Numbered from the stretch's first letter, positions 45,541-54,318 are shown. The stretch: DNA of 64,000 bases from Chelatococcus sp. HY11 (GCF_018398335.1 NZ_JAHBRX010000001.1:2844001-2908000), one strand, 5' to 3'. Program-made: numbers and translations. The notes: generated by a model from the sequence alone, not told the origin.

Positions 45541-46110
45541 TCAGCCGGCCGCCTCAAGCGTCGCGTCGACCGACTCCTGCCAGTCGGGCTGCTCGGCATC
45601 TGCATAGCCGGCATGGATAACCATGGCGAGCAGCCCATAATACCCGCACAGGCAGACGATCTCGAGAGCCCCCTCACGCCCGAAAACCTCAGCGACCCTT
45701 TGAAATTGCGCGTCATCCAGCTTGCCGGAATGGAGCACGGACCGGGCGGCTTCGAGCGCGACGCGCTGCGCATGTGTGAGCGCCTCAACGTTTTCTCCCC
45801 GTGCCAGCCCGGCCAGCGCCGTGACATCCAACCCGGCCTTGCGGGCCAGTGGCGCATGAGCGAGCCATTCATAGGGACAACGCCAGAATTCGGCCGCCGC
45901 GAGGGTGACCAGCTCCCGCACATCCGCCGCCACAGCCCCCTTGAAACGCAGCCATTCACCGAGGTCGGCAACGCGTTGCGCGAGCTCGGGCGCCGGCAGG
46001 AGATTGAGGAATGGCCGGCCGATCTTGCCCCGTGCGCTGCCCCGCAGCTGTTGCGCGAAGGCTTGCTGTCGCTCGTCCCACTCGGTCTCGGCGATCTCGA
46101 ATCGGCTCAT
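45541..46110 (-). CDS. Carboxymuconolactone decarboxylase (AhpD-like) family protein
   Basis: 189 residues, helical CMD fold. The core is ELVTLAAAEFWRCPYEWLAH with Glu, one Cys and the YEW-x2-H motif; the AhpD CxxC pair is absent, so it belongs to the non-peroxidase branch. LVIHAGY-like end (LLAMVIHAGYADAEQP) is also typical. The start at 46110 is set by GGAGG six bases upstream. First gene of the operon with the AbrB-like permease and two alpha/beta-hydrolase proteins; together with those it resembles pcaC/pcaD neighbours, but residue changes argue against true protocatechuate enzymes. Confidence 0.87.
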   Translation of the reverse strand: MSRFEIAETEWDERQQAFAQQLRGSARGKIGRPFLNLLPAPELAQRVADLGEWLRFKGAVAADVRELVTLAAAEFWRCPYEWLAHAPLARKAGLDVTALAGLARGENVEALTHAQRVALEAARSVLHSGKLDDAQFQRVAEVFGREGALEIVCLCGYYGLLAMVIHAGYADAEQPDWQESVDATLEAAG

Positions 46111-46198
46111 GCGCATCCTCCACACCCGCGGAAAGCTTGTACGGGAAATCGATCGATTAATACACTAGTCGGAGTTTTAAAAATGCACTATCATAAAT

Positions 46199-46210
46199 CT
46201 CGTATGCAAT
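46199..46210. promoter_or_regulatory. Operator-like site upstream of the enoyl-CoA hydratase gene
   Basis: CTCGTATGCAAT matches the reverse complement of the tctB-upstream palindrome at 10 of 12 bases. It lies 10-22 bp before the ATG at 46221, in the spacer shared with the divergent CMD-family operon. The bases before it, TGCACTATCATAAA, also echo the tctB promoter region (TGCACCATAAA). Confidence 0.45.
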
Positions 46211-46220
46211 CTGAGGGAAA

Positions 46221-46955
46221 ATGCTCACAATTGCCGATAGCGGACCGCGACTGGTCAGGGTGGAAGCGGCTATCGCCTGGATTGAACTGGGCGGGGCCAA
46301 CACCGGAAATATGCTGACGCGTCAACAGATGACGATGCTCAGTGAGGCGATCCGCTTGGCGGGCGCTGATCCCGATGTCTCGGTTGTCGCAATTGCGCCC
46401 GGAGGGGGGGCTTTCTGCCTCGGCCGCAATGGCAAGGGAGAGCCGGCGGAAGCCCTCCCTTGGGACGCGCGCCAGAGGCAGATGGGTGTGACGCTGGACG
46501 TCTACGACGCCATCGCGGCGTGTCCAATCCCTGTCGTCGCTTGTGTCCAAGGCAACGCCATCGGCTTCGGCGCGGCGCTCGCCGGAGGATGCGACATTAC
46601 CCTTGCGGCGCGCAGCGCGCGTTTTGCCTTGCCTGAGATCAAGCATTCGATTCCGGCGACGCTCGCCATGTCCGCGCTCATACGCAAGATACCCGAGAAG
46701 GCTCTGGCGCATCTGATCTATTCAGGCGAGGAGATTTCAGCTGAGGACGCCCTGGCGCTTGGTCTGGTGAGCAAGGTATTCCCGGCGGAGACCTTCGAGG
46801 AGAGTTGCTCCGCCTATCTCCTAGCTCTCGCGTCGCGCAAGCGGCTGCTGCTGGAGACGATCAAGCGGTATATCGGTAAAGCGCCCCAGCTATCCCCTGA
46901 AATGGCTTCCGAATATGCCGGTACGCTGATGGCTCTGGTAAAGCCGAGCCTATAG
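46221..46955 (+). CDS. Enoyl-CoA hydratase/isomerase family protein
   Basis: 244 residues of the crotonase fold. The oxyanion loop is VVAIAPGGGAFCLGRNGKGE, followed by VACVQGNAIGFGAALAGGCD and FALPEIKHSIPATLAMSAL, which carries one likely catalytic Glu. The second Glu typical of hydratases is not clear, so isomerase, hydrolase or lyase activity on a CoA ester is also possible. It leads a plus-strand run with the LeuC/LeuD-type genes and faces the CMD-family operon. Confidence 0.87.
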   Translation: MLTIADSGPRLVRVEAAIAWIELGGANTGNMLTRQQMTMLSEAIRLAGADPDVSVVAIAPGGGAFCLGRNGKGEPAEALPWDARQRQMGVTLDVYDAIAACPIPVVACVQGNAIGFGAALAGGCDITLAARSARFALPEIKHSIPATLAMSALIRKIPEKALAHLIYSGEEISAEDALALGLVSKVFPAETFEESCSAYLLALASRKRLLLETIKRYIGKAPQLSPEMASEYAGTLMALVKPSL

Positions 46956-47020
46956 ACCCAGATCCGATTTATAAGCCGAGCAAGTCCGCAACAGACGGAC
47001 TTGCCGCAGGAGAGGCAGCG

Positions 47021-48427
47021 ATGGTCGCCCGAACGCTCTTTCACAAGATCTGGGAAGCCCATCTCGTGGCGCGGCGGATCGACGGTCGCGAGATCATCTA
47101 CATGGACCGCAATATCGTCCATGAATTGCACGGCCCCAAGGCATTCGAGAAGCTGCGCAAGGCGGCGCGTCGGGTTCGGCGGCCGGACCTGACCTTCGCG
47201 GTTCAGGACCACACGATCTCCAGCCAGCCTGACCGCGACGACACGACGAACCCGGAAGGCACGCCGTTCCTGCGGGCGCAACGCGCTGGTGCGGCTGAAT
47301 TCGGCTTTCGCATTTTTGACGTCGGTGATCCCGACCAGGGCATTTCCCACGTCATCGGGCCCGAACTCGGCATGGTGCTGCCGGGCGCGACCCATTGCGT
47401 GCCGGATAGTCACGCGGCAACGGTCGGTGCGCTCGGCGCGCTGTCCTTCGGCTGCGGAACGACCGAGCTCGAACATGTGCTGGCGACCCAGGTCCTCGCG
47501 ATGAAGAGGCCGAAGACCATGCGCATCAACCTCGAGGGCAGGTTGCAGCCGCATGTGACGGCAAAGGACGTGGCCCTGCATATCGTCGGCACGCTCGGCG
47601 TCTCCGGGGCAAACGGGCACGCCGTGGAATATGCCGGCCCCGTGGTGCGTGCCATGGGCATCGAAGCGCGCATGACGTTGTGCAACCTCACTGTCGAGAT
47701 GGGTGGACGCAGCGGATTCGTCGCGGCCGATGAGACCACTTTGTCCTGGCTGGAGGGAAGGCCGTTCGCCCCGGTCGGCGAGGACTGGAACCGCGCCCTG
47801 GCCTACTGGCGCACCATGCATTCGGACGAAGGCGCGCGATTCGACCGGGATCTCACAATCGACTGCAGCGCGCTTGAGCCGCAGATTACATGGGGCATTA
47901 CGCCGGGACAGGTGATCGGGATCCGGGACAGCGTCCCGGCTTCGCTCGGCGAGGAGGCTTCCGACCAGCACGCGTTCACCAAGGCGCTGACCTACATGGA
48001 CCTCCAGGCCGGCGAACCGCTGCAGGGCCTGAAGGTGGACAGGGTCTTCATCGGATCCTGCACCAACGGCCGTATTCCTGACCTGCAGGAGGCGGCCGCC
48101 ATCGTGCGTGGCCGCAAGGTCGCTGAAGGCGTAGTCGCCATGATCTCGCCAGGCTCGACGATCGTGCGCCGCGAGGCCGAGGCCCTTGGCCTTGACACCG
48201 TCTTCCGCGATGCGGGTTTCTACTGGGCGGAATCGGCCTGTTCGATGTGCGCAGGTGGAAACGGCGATCGCGGGCGTCCCGGGGAACGGGTGATTTCAAC
48301 GACGAACCGCAATTTCGAAGGCCGGCAGGGTCCCGGTGTGCGCACCCATCTGGTGAGCCCGGGAATGGCCGCAGCGGCGGCCATCGCCGGCGCCATCGTC
48401 GACGTTCGCCAACTTGCGGAGGCGTAA
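47021..48427 (+). CDS. LeuC/aconitase-family hydratase, large subunit
   Basis: 468 residues of the 3-isopropylmalate dehydratase large-subunit type. The [4Fe-4S] ligands are in FIGSCTNGRIPDLQEAA and CSMCAGGNGDRGRPGERVIS; THCVPDSHAATVGALGALSF and TNRNFEGRQG are conserved. The enzyme adds or removes water on a substituted maleate/malate. No leuB or leuA is near, and a carboxylate transporter and pyruvate-forming lyases are, so a catabolic substrate (dimethylmaleate, citraconate or similar) is more likely than leucine synthesis. CAGGAG precedes the ATG. Adjacent to the small subunit. Confidence 0.9.
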   Translation: MVARTLFHKIWEAHLVARRIDGREIIYMDRNIVHELHGPKAFEKLRKAARRVRRPDLTFAVQDHTISSQPDRDDTTNPEGTPFLRAQRAGAAEFGFRIFDVGDPDQGISHVIGPELGMVLPGATHCVPDSHAATVGALGALSFGCGTTELEHVLATQVLAMKRPKTMRINLEGRLQPHVTAKDVALHIVGTLGVSGANGHAVEYAGPVVRAMGIEARMTLCNLTVEMGGRSGFVAADETTLSWLEGRPFAPVGEDWNRALAYWRTMHSDEGARFDRDLTIDCSALEPQITWGITPGQVIGIRDSVPASLGEEASDQHAFTKALTYMDLQAGEPLQGLKVDRVFIGSCTNGRIPDLQEAAAIVRGRKVAEGVVAMISPGSTIVRREAEALGLDTVFRDAGFYWAESACSMCAGGNGDRGRPGERVISTTNRNFEGRQGPGVRTHLVSPGMAAAAAIAGAIVDVRQLAEA

Positions 48428-49057
48428 ATGCAGGCTTTCACGACGGCGACCGGTGCGGCCGTCCCACTGCTCGAGGACGATATCAACACGGACGAGATCT
48501 CGCCGATCCAGCTCGCCCGCAAGCTTCAGCCCGACTATCGCAAAATGCTCTTCATGCGTGCCCGCTGGGACGACAAAGGCGAGCCCGTGCCGAGCCATGT
48601 GCTGAATCAGCCGCAATTCCAGAATCCGGCGATTCTGGTAACGGGCGCCAATTTCGGTTGCGGCAGCTCTCGCGAAGCCGCGGTCTGGGCGCTTCTCGCC
48701 AATGGTATTTCCTGCGTCGTGGCACCGAGCCTCGCCGATCAGTTCCGCGAGAATTGCCTGCAGAATGGCGTGCTGCCGATAACCCTTGACAAGGCGAGCT
48801 TCGCCACCCTGGCCAAGCGTGTCGTAGACGCCGACGGCGCGCCGTTCACCGCCGACCTTGAAAGCCAGACCCTCTCCGGGCCCGGCGGCGACCCTATCCC
48901 CTTCGCGATACCCGCCGCGGAACGATTGGTCCTTCTCGAAGGCCTGGACGACATCGGCCTGACGTCCAAACACTTGCCGGACATCGAAGCCTGGGAAGCC
49001 CGGACCGCAGCCGAGACGCCGTGGTATCAAAACGCCCGCGATGGACGCATCCCGTGA
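48428..49057 (+). CDS. LeuD/aconitase-family hydratase, small subunit
   Basis: 209 residues. AVPLLEDDINTDEISPIQLA is the swivel-domain start and GANFGCGSSREAAVWALLAN the substrate loop, with PSLADQFRENCLQNGVLPI after it. It starts at the base after the large-subunit stop, so the two are coupled. The usual LeuD residues that contact the isopropyl group cannot be judged by eye. End of the catabolic island. Confidence 0.92.
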   Translation: MQAFTTATGAAVPLLEDDINTDEISPIQLARKLQPDYRKMLFMRARWDDKGEPVPSHVLNQPQFQNPAILVTGANFGCGSSREAAVWALLANGISCVVAPSLADQFRENCLQNGVLPITLDKASFATLAKRVVDADGAPFTADLESQTLSGPGGDPIPFAIPAAERLVLLEGLDDIGLTSKHLPDIEAWEARTAAETPWYQNARDGRIP

Positions 49058-49588
49058 CGAAGGGCGATGTCGTTAGCTACTTTTCAGTATTTTCTTCGAC
49101 CCGCGCCACAAATACCTGAGCCCTGCCAGCAATCGCGCTGGCATCAATGCCCGGAATACACACGCGTTTGTGCCTCCCGCGATGGATCTTCGTAGCGTTC
49201 TCCGACCAATGTAAAACGCTTGGCCGGCCGACATACCGGGCCTGCGCCATGACAGAGGAACTCCGCCTTCCAACCGGACTGGAGAATACTCACGTCAATT
49301 TGCCGGAATGAGGCGCAGCCAGAGCGGCAGGTCCTTCCGCCGAGCAGATATCACGGCGGCTTGACCGCATCCGCGATACGGCTCTTTAGCCAGCCCCCCG
49401 GGACAATTTGGCGGCCGGTCGACTGCGGCAGGGTTTGGGCACAGCTCGCCTGACGTTGTCCGCCGTCGTGCCACGAGACCAGACCCGGGCGCTATCGGGT
49501 GGCTCTCCGATTGGCTCCGTCCGGACGAAACGTCTCGCCGCCTCCCCTCCCATAAGCCTCTCCGATCGAGGATGTGATTTATCCGCGC
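49058..49588. other. Spacer between the island and the oxygenase operon
   Basis: 531 bp with no supported gene before the promoter. Short open frames exist on both strands but lack ribosome sites and recognisable motifs. Possibly the remains of an inactivated gene; I see no terminal inverted repeats or transposase motifs. Confidence 0.4.
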
Positions 49589-49618
49589 TTGACACTCCAT
49601 GCATTCGGAGTCCAGAAT
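49589..49618 (+). promoter_or_regulatory. Sigma-70-like promoter of the oxygenase operon
   Basis: A perfect -35 TTGACA (49589-49594) and a -10-like CAGAAT (49613-49618), 18 bp apart. It lies 32 bp before the oxygenase start and is followed directly by an inverted repeat. Confidence 0.55.
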
Positions 49619-49619
49619 T

Positions 49620-49636
49620 CTGTATCCCGTATACAG
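49620..49636. promoter_or_regulatory. Inverted-repeat operator candidate at the oxygenase promoter
   Basis: CTGTAT and ATACAG arms with a 5-bp spacer (CTGTATCCCGTATACAG). Located just after the -10 box, where binding would block initiation. The GTAT/ATAC core suits a GntR/FCD regulator, and one is encoded in the same operon (58005-58769). Confidence 0.55.
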
Positions 49637-49649
49637 AGGTGGGCAGATC

Positions 49650-50912
49650 ATGGATTTTTCACTCAGCGCCGAACAACGCGAATGGGTTGAACGGGCCCGC
49701 GCGCTCGGCCCCCTGCTCCAGGCCAATGCTGACAGGTACGACCGGGAAGCCGCCTTTCCCGAAGAGAACTTCGTGGAACTGAAGAAGCAAAAATTCCATC
49801 TTCTGCAGGTTCCCAAAGAATTCGGCGGCTTCAACCCGCAGCGGCGCGGAAGCCTGGGAATGACCCAATTCGCAGTTGCTGAAGAACTTGCACGTATATG
49901 CCCAACAACTGCCTGGAACCTGTTGATTCACTTCCACCAGGTCGGTCTTGTCAGCCGCATGGGCAGCAAGGCTCAAAAAGAGAGGTGGCTTGGCCAGATC
50001 GTCAACGACGATGCCTTGATGGGGTCTTTGGGCAGCGAGGTCAATCCACGTCAGTTCAAGGCAGAGAACGTTGCGACGAAACTGACCTTCGATTCTCTCT
50101 TCGAGCCGGTCGATGGCGGCTTTCGGGCCACGGGCGAGAAGCATTTCTGCTCGATGGCGCCGGCAGCCGACCTCCTCGCCTTCTGGGCTCTCGCCCCCGG
50201 GGCGAAAAGCAATGGCGAAGGTCTGGTCATTTCGATCGTGCCGCGCACCGCGGCCGGCCTCACCTTTGACGACAGCTGGAGCGAATCCATCGGCCTGCGC
50301 GGCACGGTCTCCTGGACCGCGAAACTGGATAACGTGTTCATCCCCTGGCAGGACGTCATGGGCGAGCCGGGCGACTTCGTTCAGAAGGATCCCTACACCT
50401 ACGAGTGCTCGCACGCCGCCCATCTCGTTGGCTGCGCTCAGGGCATCGTCGACAACATCATCGAGTTCATCAAAGCCCGGAACTACCTCAGCCGCGACGA
50501 AGTGCTGATGTATAATCTCGCGGAAATCGAGTCCGGCATCCAGGCCGCTCGCGCATCCTACATGTATGCCGTGTGGCTATGGGATCAGGAACGCTTTGAC
50601 GAGGCAATCCTCGCATCATATCGTGCGCTGCACACGTCCAAGAAAGTGGCCCTCAACGCAGCCGACAAGGCCTTCGAGATCTGCGGCGCACGCGCGCTGT
50701 TTACCTTCCATCCCTTCGAGCGCTTCTGGCGCGAAGTGAAGGCCAGCATGCTGCACACACGCGATACGCAGCTGATGGGACAACTTGCAGCAGGCATTCT
50801 CGACGGAGGGCGTCAATTCTCAAAAACAAAGTATGGTCAAAAGCTTGATCAGCCGAAGACATGGCGTGATTTTGGCTTCAACCCGCAGGAAAAGATTTCT
50901 GCTATCGCGTAA
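49650..50912 (+). CDS. Flavin-dependent monooxygenase of acyl-CoA dehydrogenase fold
   Basis: 420 residues. Start MDFSLSAEQREWVERARALG, helical N-domain, then the beta-domain with DALMGSLGSEVNPRQFKAEN and FRATGEKHFCSMAPAADLLAF, ending with a C-terminal four-helix domain (ICGARALFTFHPFERFWREV, then LHTRDTQLMGQL). The acyl-CoA-dehydrogenase catalytic Glu is not evident, and the type-2 C-domain with the final HTRD stretch is typical of two-component oxygenases (HpaH, DszC, HsaA type) that use reduced FMN/FAD from a partner. A flavin reductase gene lies 4.3 kb downstream in the same run, supporting this reading. Confidence 0.82.
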   Translation: MDFSLSAEQREWVERARALGPLLQANADRYDREAAFPEENFVELKKQKFHLLQVPKEFGGFNPQRRGSLGMTQFAVAEELARICPTTAWNLLIHFHQVGLVSRMGSKAQKERWLGQIVNDDALMGSLGSEVNPRQFKAENVATKLTFDSLFEPVDGGFRATGEKHFCSMAPAADLLAFWALAPGAKSNGEGLVISIVPRTAAGLTFDDSWSESIGLRGTVSWTAKLDNVFIPWQDVMGEPGDFVQKDPYTYECSHAAHLVGCAQGIVDNIIEFIKARNYLSRDEVLMYNLAEIESGIQAARASYMYAVWLWDQERFDEAILASYRALHTSKKVALNAADKAFEICGARALFTFHPFERFWREVKASMLHTRDTQLMGQLAAGILDGGRQFSKTKYGQKLDQPKTWRDFGFNPQEKISAIA

Positions 50913-50947
50913 ATAGTCGGTATTCTCATCAATAACAGGGGAACACA

Positions 50948-52036
50948 ATGACCGATAAGACGCATTCTGATGGCACAACCCGCCGATCGACCTATTCACG
51001 CCGGTCGGTCATAGGCGGCATCGCGGTTGGAGCGGCGGCGATCGCCGCTCCTAATGTCATCCGCGCCCAAAGCGGCGGCCGTGTTCTGGTGCGGACCTCG
51101 GGAGGGTCGTACCAGGATGCATTGCAAGCCGGCACCTGGAACAGTTTCACGCAGAAAACCGGCATCGAGGTTGTCGGCGTCGCGGCCAATACCGGCAAGT
51201 TGCTGGCTATGGTGGAGGCCGGATCACGTGAGCTCGATATTGTCGAGGGCAATGCCGTCGCCATCCTGACGCTTCAGTCCAAAGGCGCACTACAGCCCTT
51301 GGACGTATCGCGCTTCGAATACACCGACCCCAAAGATATCGGCACGGTGGGGCCAGACTTCATCAGCTATGCCTCTTTTGCCGAGGCTCTTGTCTACAAC
51401 ACGGATGCCTTCCCGAAAACCCATCCGACGGACTGGAAGCAATTCTGGGATGTGAACAGCTTTCCCGGCAAGCGGATGCTGCAGGATGCAAAGGCCATCG
51501 CGCCCAACCTCGAATTCGCGCTTCTCGCCGACGGTGTCCCGGTGGAGCAGCTCTATCCGCTGGATATCGATCGCGCCTTTGCCAAGCTCAAACAGATCAA
51601 ACCGCATATCGTGAAATTTTTCGATAGCGGCGCGCTCGGCGCATCCCTTCTGGCGGAAAAAACCGCGGTCCTGGGAAGTCTCTGGACCAATCGCGTGGAG
51701 GCCCTTCGCAAAGGCGGAGCGCCGCTGGCGGTCGAATGGAACCAGGCGATGCGTCTCACGGAATATACCGCCGTGCTGAAGAACGCTCCCAACCGCGACG
51801 CGGCCTTGCGCCTTCTCGACTACTCATCCAGCCCCGAGGCGCAAGCCAGGACATTGCCGCAAATCGGGCTCAGCCCCGAAAACAAGCGTGCGTTCGAATA
51901 TATATCTCAAGATGTCGCCGAGACCCTGCCGACCTTCCCGGCGATTGCCCAGAAGGGCTTCGAACAGAATGCCGACTGGTGGTTGAAGAACAGAGCGCAG
52001 GTCGCAACCCGCTGGGAAGAGTTTCTTCTCGGATGA
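50948..52036 (+). CDS. Tat-exported ABC transporter substrate-binding protein (PotD-like)
   Basis: 362 residues. The N-terminus has a twin-arginine signal: YSRRSVIGG followed by a hydrophobic stretch and cleavage near RAQSGG. The mature protein is of the polyamine/iron-type binding family, with VLVRTSGGSYQDALQAGTWN, a variable hinge, DVNSFPGKRMLQD and a closing LPTFPAIAQKGFEQNADWWL. Tat export implies that the protein folds before secretion. It works with the ATPase and two permeases that follow. It starts 35 bp after the oxygenase gene. Confidence 0.9.
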   Translation: MTDKTHSDGTTRRSTYSRRSVIGGIAVGAAAIAAPNVIRAQSGGRVLVRTSGGSYQDALQAGTWNSFTQKTGIEVVGVAANTGKLLAMVEAGSRELDIVEGNAVAILTLQSKGALQPLDVSRFEYTDPKDIGTVGPDFISYASFAEALVYNTDAFPKTHPTDWKQFWDVNSFPGKRMLQDAKAIAPNLEFALLADGVPVEQLYPLDIDRAFAKLKQIKPHIVKFFDSGALGASLLAEKTAVLGSLWTNRVEALRKGGAPLAVEWNQAMRLTEYTAVLKNAPNRDAALRLLDYSSSPEAQARTLPQIGLSPENKRAFEYISQDVAETLPTFPAIAQKGFEQNADWWLKNRAQVATRWEEFLLG

Positions 52037-52246
52037 AGCGTCGTGGCAGTGCGCCGCCATCGCGGCGTACTGCCACCGCTCGTGAACAGAGCGAAGACTC
52101 TAGGGCTGAAAGCCCTGCCACTCCAATGCTGACCCGGTTTACATTGAAGTCATGCGGGTCATCGCCGGCCTTGGCGGCACATTAACACCTGACTTCCGCT
52201 CCTTTCACGTCTCGACGCAGCCAGTCCATTTTGAGAGCAGCAGGGT

Positions 52247-53395
52247 ATGTCGATGAGCCACATGCAGGACGGAGCAGGCGGAACCCCCATCGTCCTCGAA
52301 AATCTTTGGAAAACTTATGCCAGCTTCGTGGCTGTGAGCGGAATTGACCTCTCCGTCGGCGCAGGCCAGTTCTGCACGGTTCTCGGCCCGAGCGGTTCGG
52401 GCAAGACGACCACATTGATGATGATCGCCGGTTTTGTCGCGCCGACCCGTGGCCGCATTCTTGTCTCCGGCCGGGACATCGCGGCGCTTCCACCGCAGAA
52501 GCGTGATCTCGGTGTCGTATTTCAGAACTATGCGCTTTTCCCCCACATGACAGTCTTCGACAATGTTGCCTTTCCGCTTGTCATGCGTCGTGTCCCCCAG
52601 GCGGAAATCGCCCAGCGTGTCGCGCGGATGCTTGAAACCGTGGAGCTCGCGGGCCTTGGCAAACGGTATCCGCGTGAATTGTCCGGTGGCCAGCAGCAGC
52701 GCGTCGCCCTGGCGCGCGCGCTTGTGTTCGAGCCACGCGTCCTCTTGATGGATGAGCCCCTGGGCGCGCTTGACAAGAAACTGCGCTCATCCCTTCAAAT
52801 CGAATTGAAGGCTCTGCAACGCCGCCTCGACGTCACCGTGATCTACGTCACCCATGATCAGGAGGAGGCCCTGACCATGGCTGACCAGATCGTCGTCATG
52901 CAGGGCGGGCGTATCGAGCAGAGCGGTTCACCGGAAGATCTCTATGATCGCCCCGCGACCGCATTTGTCGCCGGCTTCATGGGCGACACAAACCTTGTGC
53001 GCGGCGTCGTCATGGCGACGCATGCCGACGGAACCTTGCGCATCGACCATCCGACCGGACGTCGGATCATCGCCCGCGCCAACGGCTTCCAGGCCGGGGA
53101 CCATGTCGCAGCGTCGCTGCGGCCTGAAAGTCTCAGCATCGAGAGCAACGACGGCGCGGACGAGCCGGAGAATGCCTGGGAGGGGCGTATAGCAGCGGTC
53201 ACCTACCTCGGCGACGCCATTCGATACCATGTGGCCGTGGGCGAGAACCGGCCGGCGCTCATGGAAACACTCGTAGTCAAGGCCGCGCGCCAGAGCATGG
53301 AACATCGACGATTTGCCGAAGGCGATGCGGTGCGTGTGCGGTGGTCGCGGGCCGACGCCCGCATCCTGCCACCGGCTGCTGCCGGAGGGCACTGA
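52247..53395 (+). CDS. ABC transporter ATPase (PotA-like)
   Basis: 382 residues. Walker A is VLGPSGSGKTTTLMMIAG, Q-loop DLGVVFQNYALFPHMTVFDN, signature RELSGGQQQRVALARAL, Walker B PRVLLMDEPLGALDK, switch His VTHDQEEALTMAD. The last 110 residues form a TOBE regulatory domain (HVAASLRPESLSIE). It powers import of the compound bound by the preceding protein. A second ATG lies two codons inside. The 210-bp gap before it is the only large gap within the run and may hold an internal promoter or attenuator. Confidence 0.94.
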   Translation: MSMSHMQDGAGGTPIVLENLWKTYASFVAVSGIDLSVGAGQFCTVLGPSGSGKTTTLMMIAGFVAPTRGRILVSGRDIAALPPQKRDLGVVFQNYALFPHMTVFDNVAFPLVMRRVPQAEIAQRVARMLETVELAGLGKRYPRELSGGQQQRVALARALVFEPRVLLMDEPLGALDKKLRSSLQIELKALQRRLDVTVIYVTHDQEEALTMADQIVVMQGGRIEQSGSPEDLYDRPATAFVAGFMGDTNLVRGVVMATHADGTLRIDHPTGRRIIARANGFQAGDHVAASLRPESLSIESNDGADEPENAWEGRIAAVTYLGDAIRYHVAVGENRPALMETLVVKAARQSMEHRRFAEGDAVRVRWSRADARILPPAAAGGH

Positions 53396-53398
53396 AAC

Positions 53399-54316
53399 AT
53401 GACCCTTCAAGTGGACAGTCAAGGCAGCGTGGGCGTCTCCGAATCCGCAGCGAATGGCACGGTAAATGGTGACGGGACAAAAGCATCGTGGCGCGGCGGG
53501 CAGCTTTGGCTGCTGTTGCCCGCGCTGGCATTGCTGGCGATATTCTTCGCTTATCCCCTGTTTGACGTCGTACTGCGCTCCTTCCGCGACAGCCAGGGCG
53601 GCTTCACAACACAGAACTATGAGGCGTTCTTTTCTCGCGCGATCTACATCCGCGTGCTACTGCTGACTATAGAAATCGCCTTCCTGACGACCGTCTTCAG
53701 TCTTATCGTAGGTTACCCCCTCGCCTACGTCCTCGCCAATTCCGGCCCGACAGTCCGCTCGTTCATGATGCTATGCGTCATGCTGCCGTTCATGACGAGT
53801 ATTCTCGTGCGTACTTACGGCTGGATGGTGATCCTGAGGCCGAATGGCATCGTCAACACTGCCCTGGCGACGCTTGGCTTGGGCGAGATACAGCTCATCT
53901 ACAACCGTGGCGGACTGATGATCGGCATGGTCTATACCATGCTGCCCTATATGGTGCTCACGCTTTACAGCGTCATGCGCGGCATCGACGGGCGCTTCGT
54001 CGCGGTCGCGCAGAGCCTGGGCGCCGGGCGCTGGTCGGCGTTCTGGCGGATCTATTTCCCGCTCAGCATGCCAGGTGTTGCGGGCGGCTCATTGCTTGTC
54101 TTCATTCTGGCGGCTGGCTTTTATATTACCCCCCGGCTCATGGGTGGCGATCGCGACCAGATGTTGGCCTCGATCATCGCGTATCAGGTCGATGTTCTAT
54201 TGAACTTCAACTTTGCTTCCGCGATTGCCGTCATCCTGCTCATCATCACGTTGGCTTGTTTCGGCCTGTATGCCCGTATCGTCGGGCTGAAGCAGCTCCT
54301 TACCAGCAAGGTGTAG
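53399..54316 (+). CDS. ABC transporter permease (PotB-like)
   Basis: 305 residues with six membrane helices after a 35-residue cytosolic lead. LLLPALALLAIFFAYPLFDV is the first helix and the EAA coupling loop is VAVAQSLGAGRWSAFWRIYF with PLSMPGVAGG following. It pairs with the next permease. It starts four bases after the ATPase stop. Confidence 0.94.
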   Translation: MTLQVDSQGSVGVSESAANGTVNGDGTKASWRGGQLWLLLPALALLAIFFAYPLFDVVLRSFRDSQGGFTTQNYEAFFSRAIYIRVLLLTIEIAFLTTVFSLIVGYPLAYVLANSGPTVRSFMMLCVMLPFMTSILVRTYGWMVILRPNGIVNTALATLGLGEIQLIYNRGGLMIGMVYTMLPYMVLTLYSVMRGIDGRFVAVAQSLGAGRWSAFWRIYFPLSMPGVAGGSLLVFILAAGFYITPRLMGGDRDQMLASIIAYQVDVLLNFNFASAIAVILLIITLACFGLYARIVGLKQLLTSKV

Positions 54317-54318
54317 CC

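Noticed and set aside
43671-46110. Protocatechuate branch genes pcaC and pcaD
   Set aside because: The hydrolase-fold proteins lack the catalytic Ser, and no pcaB, pcaG or pcaH is present.
47021-49057. Leucine biosynthesis leuCD
   Set aside because: No leuA or leuB nearby, and the neighbours are a carboxylate transporter, lyases and a GntR regulator. Kept as LeuCD-type hydratase; a genome search for another leuCD would decide.
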